A stretch of 64,000 nucleotides of DNA from an uncultured Kocuria sp. (GTDB taxonomy: Bacteria; Actinomycetota; Actinomycetes; Actinomycetales; Micrococcaceae), in the NCBI RefSeq assembly GCF_947500125.1, contig NZ_CANMRA010000009.1, positions 1 to 64,000 on the forward strand, given 5' to 3'. Made by a program: the position numbers and the translations under genes. Positions 33,408 to 41,675 of this stretch are shown one piece after another. The notes beneath the pieces are model-generated. The model saw only the letters and a list, made by a program, of their open reading frames with translations. It did not search any database and was not told where the DNA came from. Numbering within the stretch: the first letter of the stretch is position 1; every line of letters starts with the position of its first letter.

Positions 33408-34384
33408 AAGGCTCGCCCCTGGTGGTCCTGCTCGACCGCGCTCGCCACGTCTGCTGGCACAAGATCACGAAGGGCCTCGTGCAGGTCGAGGTCGCACACC
33501 AGGGTGTCGACCAGTCCGGCCCGCACCGCCGGCAGCACTGCCGGGGCCCGGTCCGCCCCGTAGGCCAGTGCGATCTTGTGCCCGGCGCCGGCGATCTGTT
33601 CCAGGGAGGCCGAGACCACCATGTCCTCCAGCGCGGTGACCACCGCCTGGCCCTGGGCGTCGAGGAGCCGTCCCGAGATCTCGGTGACGGCTCCGGCATC
33701 CTTGGCGGCCCGCTGCACGGTCGAGGGAACGCGTTCCCACACGGTGGAGGCCCCTTCCTTCCACCGCCCGATCGCGATCACGGCGACGTCGAGGTCGTCG
33801 GCGTGCTCGAGGGTGCTGCGGATTTCGGGGCTCGCGCACAGGGCCTTGGCTCCGGGGACCACCAGCGGGGCCCACAGGGGCCACACGGCGCGAGCCTGCA
33901 ATCCGGCCAGCAGTCGGGGGCCTTCGGTGTCCTGGTCCGTGGCAATGGCCCCGGCCAGTTGCACGAACGCGCACGTCGGCATGGCGGGCAAGTGGTGGAC
34001 GGCGACCTGCAGGGTGCGCGACCACGCCATCCCGATCGTGTCACCGGGGGTGGCCGTGCGGACCACGGCGTCGGCGACCGACCGGGCCAGCTCGTCCAGG
34101 CCCGCGGTGGCGCCGGCAGCACCGACGGTCACGACCTGGGCGATCCCCAGCGCCGAGGCCAGGGCGGCATCGGCGGCGGCGTCGGGCAGGTGGATGCTGA
34201 TGCGCACGATGCCGCGATCGAGAGCTTCCTGCACGAAGTTCGCGACCTGGAAGCGCGAGATCCCGTAGTCCTGGGCGATCTGCACCTTCGACTTGCCGTG
34301 GAGAAAGTGGTCCCGGCCGATATTGGCCAGCAGCCGGTTGCGGGCGGGGTCGGCTGTGCGGGAGGAGTCCTGAGGACGGTCCAT
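33404..34384 (-). CDS. SorC/DeoR-type sugar-binding transcriptional regulator
   Basis: 326-residue regulator. The N-terminal HTH is at residues ~30-60 (HGKSKVQIAQDYGISRFQVAN) and a SorC sugar-phosphate-binding domain spans ~80-320 (GDTIGMAWSRTLQVAVHHL, FVQLAGAI, IAIGRW, ALAYGADRAPAV). It leads the regulator-xylB transcript and faces the ABC importer. Repeated CTCATCTGAG-type sites in the 139-base gap to the importer are its likely operators, and a phosphorylated pentulose its likely effector (inference). Confidence 0.92.
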   Translation of the reverse strand: MDRPQDSSRTADPARNRLLANIGRDHFLHGKSKVQIAQDYGISRFQVANFVQEALDRGIVRISIHLPDAAADAALASALGIAQVVTVGAAGATAGLDELARSVADAVVRTATPGDTIGMAWSRTLQVAVHHLPAMPTCAFVQLAGAIATDQDTEGPRLLAGLQARAVWPLWAPLVVPGAKALCASPEIRSTLEHADDLDVAVIAIGRWKEGASTVWERVPSTVQRAAKDAGAVTEISGRLLDAQGQAVVTALEDMVVSASLEQIAGAGHKIALAYGADRAPAVLPAVRAGLVDTLVCDLDLHEALRDLVPADVASAVEQDHQGRAL

Positions 34385-34390
34385 GACGGA

Positions 34391-34480
34391 TCACCACATC
34401 TGTGAAGGGAGGCCTTGCTCATCTGAGTGTATATGACTAGCATCACATCAAATGAGCCTTTTGGTCAGCTCATCTGTGAT
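34391..34480. promoter_or_regulatory. Cluster of operator-like repeats in the divergent regulator/importer promoter
   Basis: Within 90 bases lie ATCACCACATCTGTGA (34390-34404), CTCATCTGAG (34418-34427), ATCACATCAAATGAGC (34442-34457) and GCTCATCTGTGAT (34468-34480). All are variants of an imperfect inverted repeat TCAYATNTGA. CTCATCTGAG and the following ATGACTAG recur at 40675 before the ATPase gene. Confidence 0.65.
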
Positions 34481-34523
34481 CCCCGTCAGCGGCCGTCGTC
34501 CACCCGGCTCGAACAGGAGCGCC

Positions 34524-35918
34524 ATGCACATCACCAGTCCACATTCAGCCCGTCCGCCAGAGCCTCGAGGCCGGACACCCCGGGCACGAGCCGGCGCCGC
34601 CCTCGCCGCCGTGGCGACCCTCGGCCTGGCCGGTTGCGGGTCCGCGGACGCGTCCGAGGAGGAGATCGTCGTGGCGATCGTGGCGAACCCGCAGATGCAG
34701 GACGCCATCTCGCTGCAGGAGAAGTTCGAGGAGGAGCACCCGGACATCAACGTCCGGTTCGTGTCCCTGCCCGAGAACGAGGCCCGCGCCAAGATCACCG
34801 CCTCCGTGGCCACCGGGGGTGGTGAGTTCGACGTCGTGATGATCTCCAACTACGAGACCCCCTCCTGGGCCGAGAACGGGTGGATCGAGAACCTCCAGCC
34901 CTACATCGATCAGACCGAGGGCTACGACGACGACGACTTCATCTCCTCCATCAAGTCCGCGCTCAGCTACGAGGGGGACATGCACTCGGTGCCCTTCTAC
35001 GGGGAGTCCTCCTTCCTGGTCTACAACAAGGAGATGTTCGAGGAGGCCGGGATCACCATGCCCGAGCAGCCCAGCTGGACCGAGATCCAGGACATCGCCG
35101 CCCGCCTGGACGACCCCGCCAACGACGTCTCCGGCATCTGCCTGCGCGGTCTGGCCGGGTGGGGCGAGGTCATGGCCCCGCTGACCACCGTGATGAACAC
35201 CTACGGCGGCGGCTGGTTCGACGAGGACTGGAACCCCACCCTGACCTCCCCGGAGACCACCCGGGCCGTGACCGACTACGTGAACCTGGTCCAGGAGCAC
35301 GGTCAGGCCGGCCCGGCCACCTCCGGCTACGGCGACTGCATCACCCTCTACAGCCAGGGGCAGACGGCCATGTGGTACGACGCCACGGCCATGGTCTCCA
35401 CGATCGAGGACCCCTCCTCGTCCAACGTGGCGGGTCAGAACGGCTACGTGCCGGCCCCCACGATGGAGACCGACGCCGCGGGCTGGCTCTACACCTGGTC
35501 CTTGGCCATCCCCTCCACCAGCGAGCACAAGGACGCCGCCTGGGAGTTCGTCTCCTGGATGACGGACAAGGACTACATCCAGCTCGTCGGCGAGGAGGTG
35601 GGGTGGGAGCGCGTGCCTCCGGGCAGCCGCTACTCCACCTACGAGATCCCGGAGTACGCGGAGGTCTCCGAGGCCTACGCCGAGCCCACGCTCACCGCGA
35701 TGAACAACGCCACTCAGGAGAACACCTTCACGTATCCGCCGCCCTTCGAGGGCATCCAGTTCGTCGCCATTCCGGAGTTCCAGGACCTCGGCACCCGGGT
35801 GGGCCAGCAGATCTCCGCGGCCATCGCCGGGCAGGTCACGGTCGAGGAGGCCCTGGAGCAGTCCCAGGCCTACGCCGAGGACGTCGCGGCGGTCTACCAG
35901 CGTCAGGACGGGGAGTAG
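34524..35918 (+). CDS. Sugar-alcohol ABC transporter substrate-binding lipoprotein
   Basis: 464-residue family 1 solute-binding protein. Twin Arg-rich start, hydrophobic stretch and lipobox LAGC near residue 40 mark a lipid-anchored extracellular protein. The mature part shows the family pattern (MQDAISLQEKFEEEHPDINV, EFDVVMISNYETP, YEGDMHSVPFYGESSFLVYN, WYDATAMVSTIEDP). It is close to the mannitol/sorbitol (SmoE-like) binding proteins. The ATG at 34524 follows AGGAG at 5 bases; an earlier ATG at 34452 would put the operator sites in the coding region. First gene of the importer operon. Confidence 0.93.
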   Translation: MHITSPHSARPPEPRGRTPRARAGAALAAVATLGLAGCGSADASEEEIVVAIVANPQMQDAISLQEKFEEEHPDINVRFVSLPENEARAKITASVATGGGEFDVVMISNYETPSWAENGWIENLQPYIDQTEGYDDDDFISSIKSALSYEGDMHSVPFYGESSFLVYNKEMFEEAGITMPEQPSWTEIQDIAARLDDPANDVSGICLRGLAGWGEVMAPLTTVMNTYGGGWFDEDWNPTLTSPETTRAVTDYVNLVQEHGQAGPATSGYGDCITLYSQGQTAMWYDATAMVSTIEDPSSSNVAGQNGYVPAPTMETDAAGWLYTWSLAIPSTSEHKDAAWEFVSWMTDKDYIQLVGEEVGWERVPPGSRYSTYEIPEYAEVSEAYAEPTLTAMNNATQENTFTYPPPFEGIQFVAIPEFQDLGTRVGQQISAAIAGQVTVEEALEQSQAYAEDVAAVYQRQDGE

Positions 35919-35923
35919 AAACC

Positions 35924-36859
35924 ATGAGCACCACCGTGAACACGAGCACGAGCGCGACCAGGAGCGCCGCCGCCGCCCAGCACGCCCGCAAGGACGTCTG
36001 GCTGCGCCGGGCGCCGCTGCTGCCGGCGCTGATCTTCACGATCATCGCCACCCAGATCCCCTTCCTCATCACCATCTGGTACTCCCTGCGGTCCTGGAAC
36101 CTGCTCAACCCGGACTCCGACGTCTTCGTGGGCTTCCGCAACTACATCGGGATCTTCACCGACAGCACCTTCCGCCAGGTCGCCATGAACAGCGTGCTCT
36201 ACACGCTGGGCTGCGTGCTGCTGGCCATGCTGCTGGGCATCGGCCTGGCCCTGCTGCTGGACCGGAAATTCATCGGCCAGGGCGTGGTGCGGACCATGCT
36301 CATCACACCGTTCCTGATCATGCCGGTGGTCAGCGCCATCCTGTGGTCCATCTCGATGTTCAACCCCAGCTACGGACTGGTGAACTGGATCATCGGGCTG
36401 GTCGGCATCTCCCCGATCGCCTGGACCTCCCAGTTCCCGTTCCTGTCGGTGCTCATCGCCCTGGTGTGGCAGTGGACGCCGTTCATGATGCTGCTGGTCC
36501 TGGCCGGACTGCAGAGCCAGCCCAAGGACGTGCTCGAGGCCGCCCAGATGGACGGCGCCTCCGCGCTCCACACGTTCTTCTACATCACCATCCCGCACCT
36601 GCGCCGCTACATCGAGCTCGGCGTGCTGCTGGGGGCGATCTACGTGGTGAACACCTTCGACCAGATCTACCTCATGACCGCCGGCGGCCCCGGCACCCAG
36701 AGCGCAAACCTGCCGTACTACATCTACCAGCGGGCCTTCCTGGGCTTCGACATCGGCCAGGCCGCCGCCATGGGCGTCGTCGTGGTGATCGCGACCATCG
36801 TGATCGCCACCGTGGCCCTGCGACTCATCTTCAAGAGCTTCATGAGCACGGAGCAGTGA
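35924..36859 (+). CDS. Sugar-alcohol ABC transporter permease 1
   Basis: 311-residue inner-membrane permease with six helices (TM1 LLPALIFTIIATQIPFLITI) and the ATPase-contacting EAA loop EAAQMDGASALHTFFYITIP near residues 205-225. SmoF/MalF-like type. It begins 5 bases after the binding-protein stop and ends 4 bases before the second permease. Confidence 0.93.
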   Translation: MSTTVNTSTSATRSAAAAQHARKDVWLRRAPLLPALIFTIIATQIPFLITIWYSLRSWNLLNPDSDVFVGFRNYIGIFTDSTFRQVAMNSVLYTLGCVLLAMLLGIGLALLLDRKFIGQGVVRTMLITPFLIMPVVSAILWSISMFNPSYGLVNWIIGLVGISPIAWTSQFPFLSVLIALVWQWTPFMMLLVLAGLQSQPKDVLEAAQMDGASALHTFFYITIPHLRRYIELGVLLGAIYVVNTFDQIYLMTAGGPGTQSANLPYYIYQRAFLGFDIGQAAAMGVVVVIATIVIATVALRLIFKSFMSTEQ

Positions 36860-36863
36860 TCCC

Positions 36864-37751
36864 ATGACTACAGACACCCTCGCCCCTCCCGCCAACCCCA
36901 CCGACACCGACCGGACCACCAGGCCCGCCCGTCCCGGCGGGCGCCGTGCCCGCTCGGCGGCGCTGACCGCCTTCACCTGGCTCGTCGCCCTCGTGTTCTT
37001 CATGCCGGTGTTGTGGATGGTCCTGTCCTCCTTCAAGCAGGAAGCCGACGCGGCCTCGAACCCGCCGAAGTTCTTCTTCACCCCGACCCTCGACCAGTAC
37101 GCGGCCATCCTCAACGCCGGCACCGGGGAGTACTTCCTCAACTCGGCGATCGCCACCGTGGTCTCGACCCTGATCGTGCTCGTGCTGGCCGTGCCGGCCG
37201 CCTACGCGGTGAGCATCCGCCCGGTCGGGAAGACCCAGGACGTGCTGTTCTTCTTCATCTCCACCCGCATGCTGCCCGTGGTGGCGGTGATCGTGCCGAT
37301 CTACGTGGTGGCCGGACGGATCGGTGTCCTCGACAACATCGGGACCCTGATCTTCCTCTACACCGCCATGAACCTGCCGCTGGCAGTGTGGATGATGCGC
37401 TCCTTCTTCCAGGAGGTGCCCAAGGAGGTGCTCGAGGCCGCCCAGATGGACGGAGCCAGCCTGATGACCACCATGCGCACCATCCTGCTGCCGATGGTCG
37501 CCCCGGGTGTCGCCGCCACGGCGCTGCTGTGCGTGATCTTCTCCTGGAACGAGTTCTTCTTCGCCCTGAACCTCACCGCCGTCAACGCCGCGACCGTGCC
37601 CGTCATGCTCGTGTCCACGATGACCAGTGAGGGGCTGTTCCTGGCCCAGCTGTCGGCGGCCAGCGTGCTCGCCTCCCTGCCCGTGGTGATCGCCGGCTGG
37701 ATCGCTCAGAAGCAGCTGGTGCGCGGCCTGTCGATGGGCGCCATCAAATAA
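36864..37751 (+). CDS. Sugar-alcohol ABC transporter permease 2
   Basis: 295-residue MalG/SmoG-like permease with six helices (TM1 FTWLVALVFFMPVLWMVLSS), the partner of the preceding permease. The EAA loop is EAAQMDGASLMTTMRTILLP, near-identical at its start to permease 1, consistent with binding the same ATPase. The ATPase gene is not in this operon but lies about 1.7 kb away on the other strand (39428-40573). A strong hairpin follows at 37798. Confidence 0.93.
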   Translation: MTTDTLAPPANPTDTDRTTRPARPGGRRARSAALTAFTWLVALVFFMPVLWMVLSSFKQEADAASNPPKFFFTPTLDQYAAILNAGTGEYFLNSAIATVVSTLIVLVLAVPAAYAVSIRPVGKTQDVLFFFISTRMLPVVAVIVPIYVVAGRIGVLDNIGTLIFLYTAMNLPLAVWMMRSFFQEVPKEVLEAAQMDGASLMTTMRTILLPMVAPGVAATALLCVIFSWNEFFFALNLTAVNAATVPVMLVSTMTSEGLFLAQLSAASVLASLPVVIAGWIAQKQLVRGLSMGAIK

Positions 37752-37797
37752 ACACCGGATCCTGTCGCCCTCGCTCCGCCGAGTCGACGTGAAACGC

Positions 37798-37834
37798 CTT
37801 CGGCCCGGCCCCTGCACCAGGGGCCGGGCCGAAG
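37798..37834 (+). terminator. Strong terminator hairpin of the importer operon
   Basis: A perfect 17-bp stem (CTTCGGCCCGGCCCCTG with its complement) and a 3-base loop, 46 bases after the permease 2 stop codon. Confidence 0.85.
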
Positions 37835-38272
37835 TGCCTGGCCACCCCCGAAGATGGTGGACCCGCCAAACTGCGCTGGGTCCCTCGGGTCCGCGCCCGG
37901 CGGGACCACCCAGTGTCCTCCGACGACGAGGACGACCCCGGTCAGGGCGGTCCACCCTCGAGGCCGCGAACGAGGTCCTGGCAGTCCCTCGCCAAGGACC
38001 CCGGCATCCCCTGCTCCTGCACGCAGCACCCGCGCTGTCGCTCGTCCGTCCACCCGCAGGGTCCCAACGCCGTGCGGCCCGGCCACATCCGGGTGGAGCG
38101 GCTCACCGCCCGACCACTCCCCCAAGACCCCACAGCAGCACCCGCCGCAAGGCAAGGGTGCCGAAAGGCCCGGACGTCTTCAGGACCCCCTGTGCTGGAC
38201 ATTGTCGACACCCCCAGACACCCGCACCCGTGGCCCGTGATGACCGCTGCGAGGCCCGTGCAGAAACTCAAA
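37835..38272. other. 438-base unassigned region between two terminators
   Basis: Open frames on both strands are Arg/Pro/Cys-rich and I recognise none of them. The composition is like the rest of the window. It may be a remnant of a lost gene or an unmapped non-coding RNA; nothing in the sequence decides this. Confidence 0.4.
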
Positions 38273-38315
38273 CGGCTTTGGCCCGGCTCCCGTGGTGGGA
38301 GCCGGGCCAAAGCCG
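38273..38315 (-). terminator. Strong terminator hairpin of the polyol dehydrogenase/ATPase operon
   Basis: A perfect 19-bp stem (CGGCTTTGGCCCGGCTCCC with its complement) and a 5-base loop, 24 bases after the minus-strand dehydrogenase stop. Confidence 0.85.
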
Positions 38316-38338
38316 CAGGGGTGGGTTCGTCGGAGAGG

Positions 38339-39406
38339 TCAGGGACGGACGACGGCCTTCAGTGCCCCGGGCGTGCGGCCGATGGTCAACGCCGTGGCCA
38401 CGTCGTCGAGGTCGTGCCGGGAGGTGACCAGCCCGTCCAGGTCGATGACCCCGGACGCCGCCAGCCGGACCGCGATGGGCCACGTGTTGGCGTAGCGGAA
38501 GGTGCCGGTGATCTCCAGCTGGCGGTTCTGCACCAGCGGCACCGGCAGGGCCAGGGTGTCCATCCCCATGCCCACCAGCACCGCCCGCCCGGCAGGTGCC
38601 AGCCGCTGCAGCCCCGACAGCACCGCCGGTTCCACCCCGGTCGCGTCGACGAACACGTCGTAGCCGGATCCGGGGAACGGATCGGTCGGATCCCGGGCGT
38701 CCTGGGAGGTGAACACCTCCGTGGCGCCGTAGCGCAGGGCCAGCTGCAGGCGCTCCTCGCGGACATCGGTGACCACCACATCGGTGGCCCCAGCACGATC
38801 GGCGCACGCGGCTGCCAGCAGGCCGATCGGACCCGCCCCGGCCACCAGCACCCTCGACCCCAGTTTCACCTGACCGGCCCGTACCGCGGCGATCCCGACC
38901 GACAGCGGTTCGAGCAGGGCAGCCGCCTCGTCGGAGACCTCTTCCGGGACCGGGTGACAGAAGGCGGCCGGGTGGACGGCGTACTCGGAGAACACGCCGT
39001 CCACCGGTGGGGTGGCGAAGAACCGGACCGCCGGATCCAGGTTGTACCGCCCGGCCAAGGTCTCGGCCGAGAACGGTTCCGGGATCCCCGGCTCCAGCGA
39101 CACACGCTGTCCAACCCGCGCCGGGTCCACCCCGGTCCCCACGGCCACGATCCGCCCGGAGGGCTCGTGGCCGAGCACCAGGGGCTTGTCGACCACGAAA
39201 TCGCCGATCCGGCCGTGCTCGTAGTAGTGCGTGTCGGATCCGCACACGCCCACGGCGAGGATGCGCACCAGTACCTGGCCCGCCCCGGGCTCGGGCACCG
39301 GGCGTTCCTCGACGACCAGCTCCCCCGGTCCCTGCAGGACGCTGGCGCGCATGGACGAGGGCAGTGACTCCGTCGAAGGACGGGCTGCGATGTTCTGCGT
39401 ACTCAT
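38339..39406 (-). CDS. Zinc-type medium-chain polyol dehydrogenase (sorbitol/xylitol dehydrogenase-like)
   Basis: 355-residue NAD(P)-dependent alcohol dehydrogenase. Catalytic zinc ligands are in GVCGSDTHYYEHG (Cys, His) and GHEPSG (Glu); the Rossmann motif is VAGAGPIGLLAAA near 185-197. Where many relatives have four Cys for a structural zinc, this protein reads EPGIPEPFSAETLAGRYNLD, with no Cys, so only the catalytic zinc is expected, as in mammalian sorbitol dehydrogenase. Likely oxidises a sugar alcohol taken up by the ABC importer. It follows the ATPase gene on the same strand after about 20 bases. Confidence 0.9.
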   Translation of the reverse strand: MSTQNIAARPSTESLPSSMRASVLQGPGELVVEERPVPEPGAGQVLVRILAVGVCGSDTHYYEHGRIGDFVVDKPLVLGHEPSGRIVAVGTGVDPARVGQRVSLEPGIPEPFSAETLAGRYNLDPAVRFFATPPVDGVFSEYAVHPAAFCHPVPEEVSDEAAALLEPLSVGIAAVRAGQVKLGSRVLVAGAGPIGLLAAACADRAGATDVVVTDVREERLQLALRYGATEVFTSQDARDPTDPFPGSGYDVFVDATGVEPAVLSGLQRLAPAGRAVLVGMGMDTLALPVPLVQNRQLEITGTFRYANTWPIAVRLAASGVIDLDGLVTSRHDLDDVATALTIGRTPGALKAVVRP

Positions 39407-39427
39407 GTCTGGGTGTTCTCCGCTCAG

Positions 39428-40573
39428 TCAGTCGGGGAGGCGGTTGCCGGTGCGGGTGTCGAACAGGTGCACGTGCTCGAGATTCGGGGCGACCCAGATC
39501 GTGGACCCGGACTTGGGCGGAGTGCGGCCCTCGGCCCGCACGATGACCTCGTGGGCGCCGGGACCCTCCGTGGGGTGACCGGTGTCCTCGGTGGGATCGA
39601 CCTGCACGATGGTGTTGGCCGCGGTGACCGGGGCGAGGTGGCCGTAGACGAACGCGTCGGCGCCGAGCTCCTCGACCACGTCGGCCTCGATCGGCAGCCC
39701 CGTGCCCTCGGCGGCCGGGTGCAGGTCCTCGGGACGGATCCCGACCGTGACCTTGTCCCCGGTCAGGTGCGCCTGCTGCTCACGGGTGAGCTGCAGGGAC
39801 ATGGTGCCGAAGGTCGCCACCCCGCTCTTCACCGGCACCCGGAAGAGGTTCATCGCCGGGGACCCGATGAACCCGGCCACGAACTCCGTGGCCGGCCGGT
39901 CGTAAAGCCTGCGCGGGGTGTCGACCTGCATGAGGTGCCCGTCCTTGAGCACCGCGACCCGGTCGCCCATGGTCATCGCCTCGACCTGGTCGTGGGTGAC
40001 GTACACCGTGGTGACCCCCAGGCGGCGGGTGAGGGAGGCGATCTGGGTGCGGGTCTGCACCCGCAGCTTCGCGTCCAGGTTGGACAGCGGCTCGTCCATC
40101 AGGAACACCTGCGGGGAGCGCACGATCGCCCGGCCCATGGCCACCCGCTGGCGCTGCCCGCCGGACAGCGCCTTGGGCTTGCGGTCCAGGTAGTCGGTCA
40201 GATCCAGGATCTTCGCCGCCTCCTCGACCCTGCGACGGCGCTCCTCGACGGAGATCTTGGCGATCTTCAGGGCGAAGCCCATGTTCTCCGCCACCGTCAT
40301 GTGGGGGTAGAGGGCGTAGTTCTGGAACACCATCGCGATGTCGCGGTCCCGGGAGGGGACGTGCGTGACGTCGCGGTCCCCGATGAAGATCTGCCCGCCG
40401 GTGACCTCCTCGAGGCCGGCGAGCATCCGCAGGGTGGTGGACTTCCCGCACCCGGAGGGGCCGACCAGGACGAGGAACTCCCCCTCGGCGATCTCCAGGT
40501 TCAGGTCGGTGACCGAGGGCCGCTCGGCCCCCGGGTACTGACAGGTCACATTGGCGTAGCGCACAGAAGACAT
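39428..40573 (-). CDS. Sugar-alcohol ABC transporter ATP-binding protein (UgpC/MalK/SmoK-like)
   Basis: 381-residue ATPase with a C-terminal TOBE-type regulatory region. Walker A GPSGCGKST is near residue 38, the signature LSGGQRQRVAMGRAIV near 137, Walker B VFLMDEPLSNLD follows, and the switch His is in VYVTHDQVEA. The last ~140 residues match the MalK-like regulatory domain. It should energise the two permeases at 35.9-37.8 kb, although it is transcribed from the opposite strand with its own operator region (40651-40684). Confidence 0.93.
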   Translation of the reverse strand: MSSVRYANVTCQYPGAERPSVTDLNLEIAEGEFLVLVGPSGCGKSTTLRMLAGLEEVTGGQIFIGDRDVTHVPSRDRDIAMVFQNYALYPHMTVAENMGFALKIAKISVEERRRRVEEAAKILDLTDYLDRKPKALSGGQRQRVAMGRAIVRSPQVFLMDEPLSNLDAKLRVQTRTQIASLTRRLGVTTVYVTHDQVEAMTMGDRVAVLKDGHLMQVDTPRRLYDRPATEFVAGFIGSPAMNLFRVPVKSGVATFGTMSLQLTREQQAHLTGDKVTVGIRPEDLHPAAEGTGLPIEADVVEELGADAFVYGHLAPVTAANTIVQVDPTEDTGHPTEGPGAHEVIVRAEGRTPPKSGSTIWVAPNLEHVHLFDTRTGNRLPD

Positions 40574-40650
40574 GGTTCACAGCCTCTTTCCCGGCAGGCA
40601 CGTGCCGGACGATCCGAAGGAAAAATTCCTGGGTAGCGTGATCCACGCCA

Positions 40651-40684
40651 CTCACATATGAGATACTACAGACACTCATCTGAG
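40651..40684. promoter_or_regulatory. Operator pair between the ATPase gene and the fructokinase remnant
   Basis: CTCACATATGAG (40651-40662) and CTCATCTGAG (40675-40684), followed by ATGACTAG, share sequence with the sites at 34418. They lie 80 bases upstream of the ATPase gene and 145 bases upstream of the pseudogene. Confidence 0.65.
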
Positions 40685-40829
40685 ATGACTAGGGCCAGAT
40701 GCCTCGCCACTGCTTTCACCGCAACAACCACAGAACCTCGGCCCACCACAGGGCCCGAGTAGTTGCCGGGACTTGATGCCGGGACACCAGGGGACGGGTC
40801 ATCCGCCCACGCTCAGTGACGAGGACGCC

Positions 40830-41416
40830 ATGCCAACTATCTCCGGCAGCTTTGACGCACCCCATGCCCTCGTCATCGGTGAGGCCTTGGTCGATGTGGT
40901 CCCCTCCCGCGACGGCACACGAAGTGCTCACCCGGGTGGTAGCCCGATGAATGTCGCCGTCGGTCTGGCCCGCTCGGGACATCCCCACGCCTCGCACCAC
41001 CGGAGCGACGCTGATTCCCACCGGGTCCATCGGATCTCTGCTCGAGCCCGGGGCCGCTGTGGTGCGTCGGACGTTCGCCGACGCGCCGCCGTCCACCCTG
41101 CTCAGCTTCGATCCCACCATCCGCCCCGATGTCATGGGTGCGCGTGAGGACGTCGTTCCGACAGTGGAAGCGCTGGCGAACTCCGCGCACGTCGTCAAGA
41201 TGAGCGACGAGGACGCAAAGTGGCTGTATCCCGGTAGGCCCCACGAACCTCGTGCCACATGTCCCGGAGCACAATCTGGATCGACAGGCTCTGGAGCAGA
41301 CCGCACGTACTGCTCTTGTCAGTGCGGCCATCACGGTTTCGCGTGCGGGGGCAACCCCACCCGACCGGAGCGAAAGGGATGGAGCCATCCCGGATTGGTT
41401 CAAGACGTTGCCATAG
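40830..41416 (+). pseudogene. Degenerate fructokinase (PfkB family)
   Basis: Three frames together spell a PfkB kinase with gaps. Frame 1 (40830 to ~40985) gives ALVIGEALVDVVPS and HPGGSPMNVAVGLARSG. Frame 2 (~41012-41238) gives LLEPGAAVVRRTFADAPPST, LLSFDPTIRPDVM and VVKMSDEDAKWLYPG. Frame 3 (~41240-41416) gives EHNLDRQALEQTART, AAITVSRAGATPPDRSER and the C-terminus DWFKTLP before TAG. The middle substrate loop and the catalytic GAGD segment are deleted. An intact gene of ~300 codons is reduced to ~195. It lies downstream of the shared polyol operator pair. Confidence 0.78.
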
Positions 41417-41675
41417 GGCTTCCCAGGGTTCTGTCAGTGGATCCAGCCCTGACAGCGGGGACCACGCTCGATGCATGTTCTGCGCATGCAACGTCATTTC
41501 AGGGGCGCAAGCGGCGCACCGACTACCTCCAAGAGGCCATGTGCAGAGCAGTGCTGCGCCCGACCATGCCTGTAGACCTCTGCTCATGACCACCCCTGGG
41601 GCGACGAACAGGTGCGCGACGGCTGGGTGCGCGTGGACCGACGGAAGCACGACCACGCAGGGGCGGCTTCATCGC
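41417..41675. other. Intergenic stretch between pseudogene and MFS gene
   Basis: No supported gene. The open frames here are short and unrelated to each other. Confidence 0.4.
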
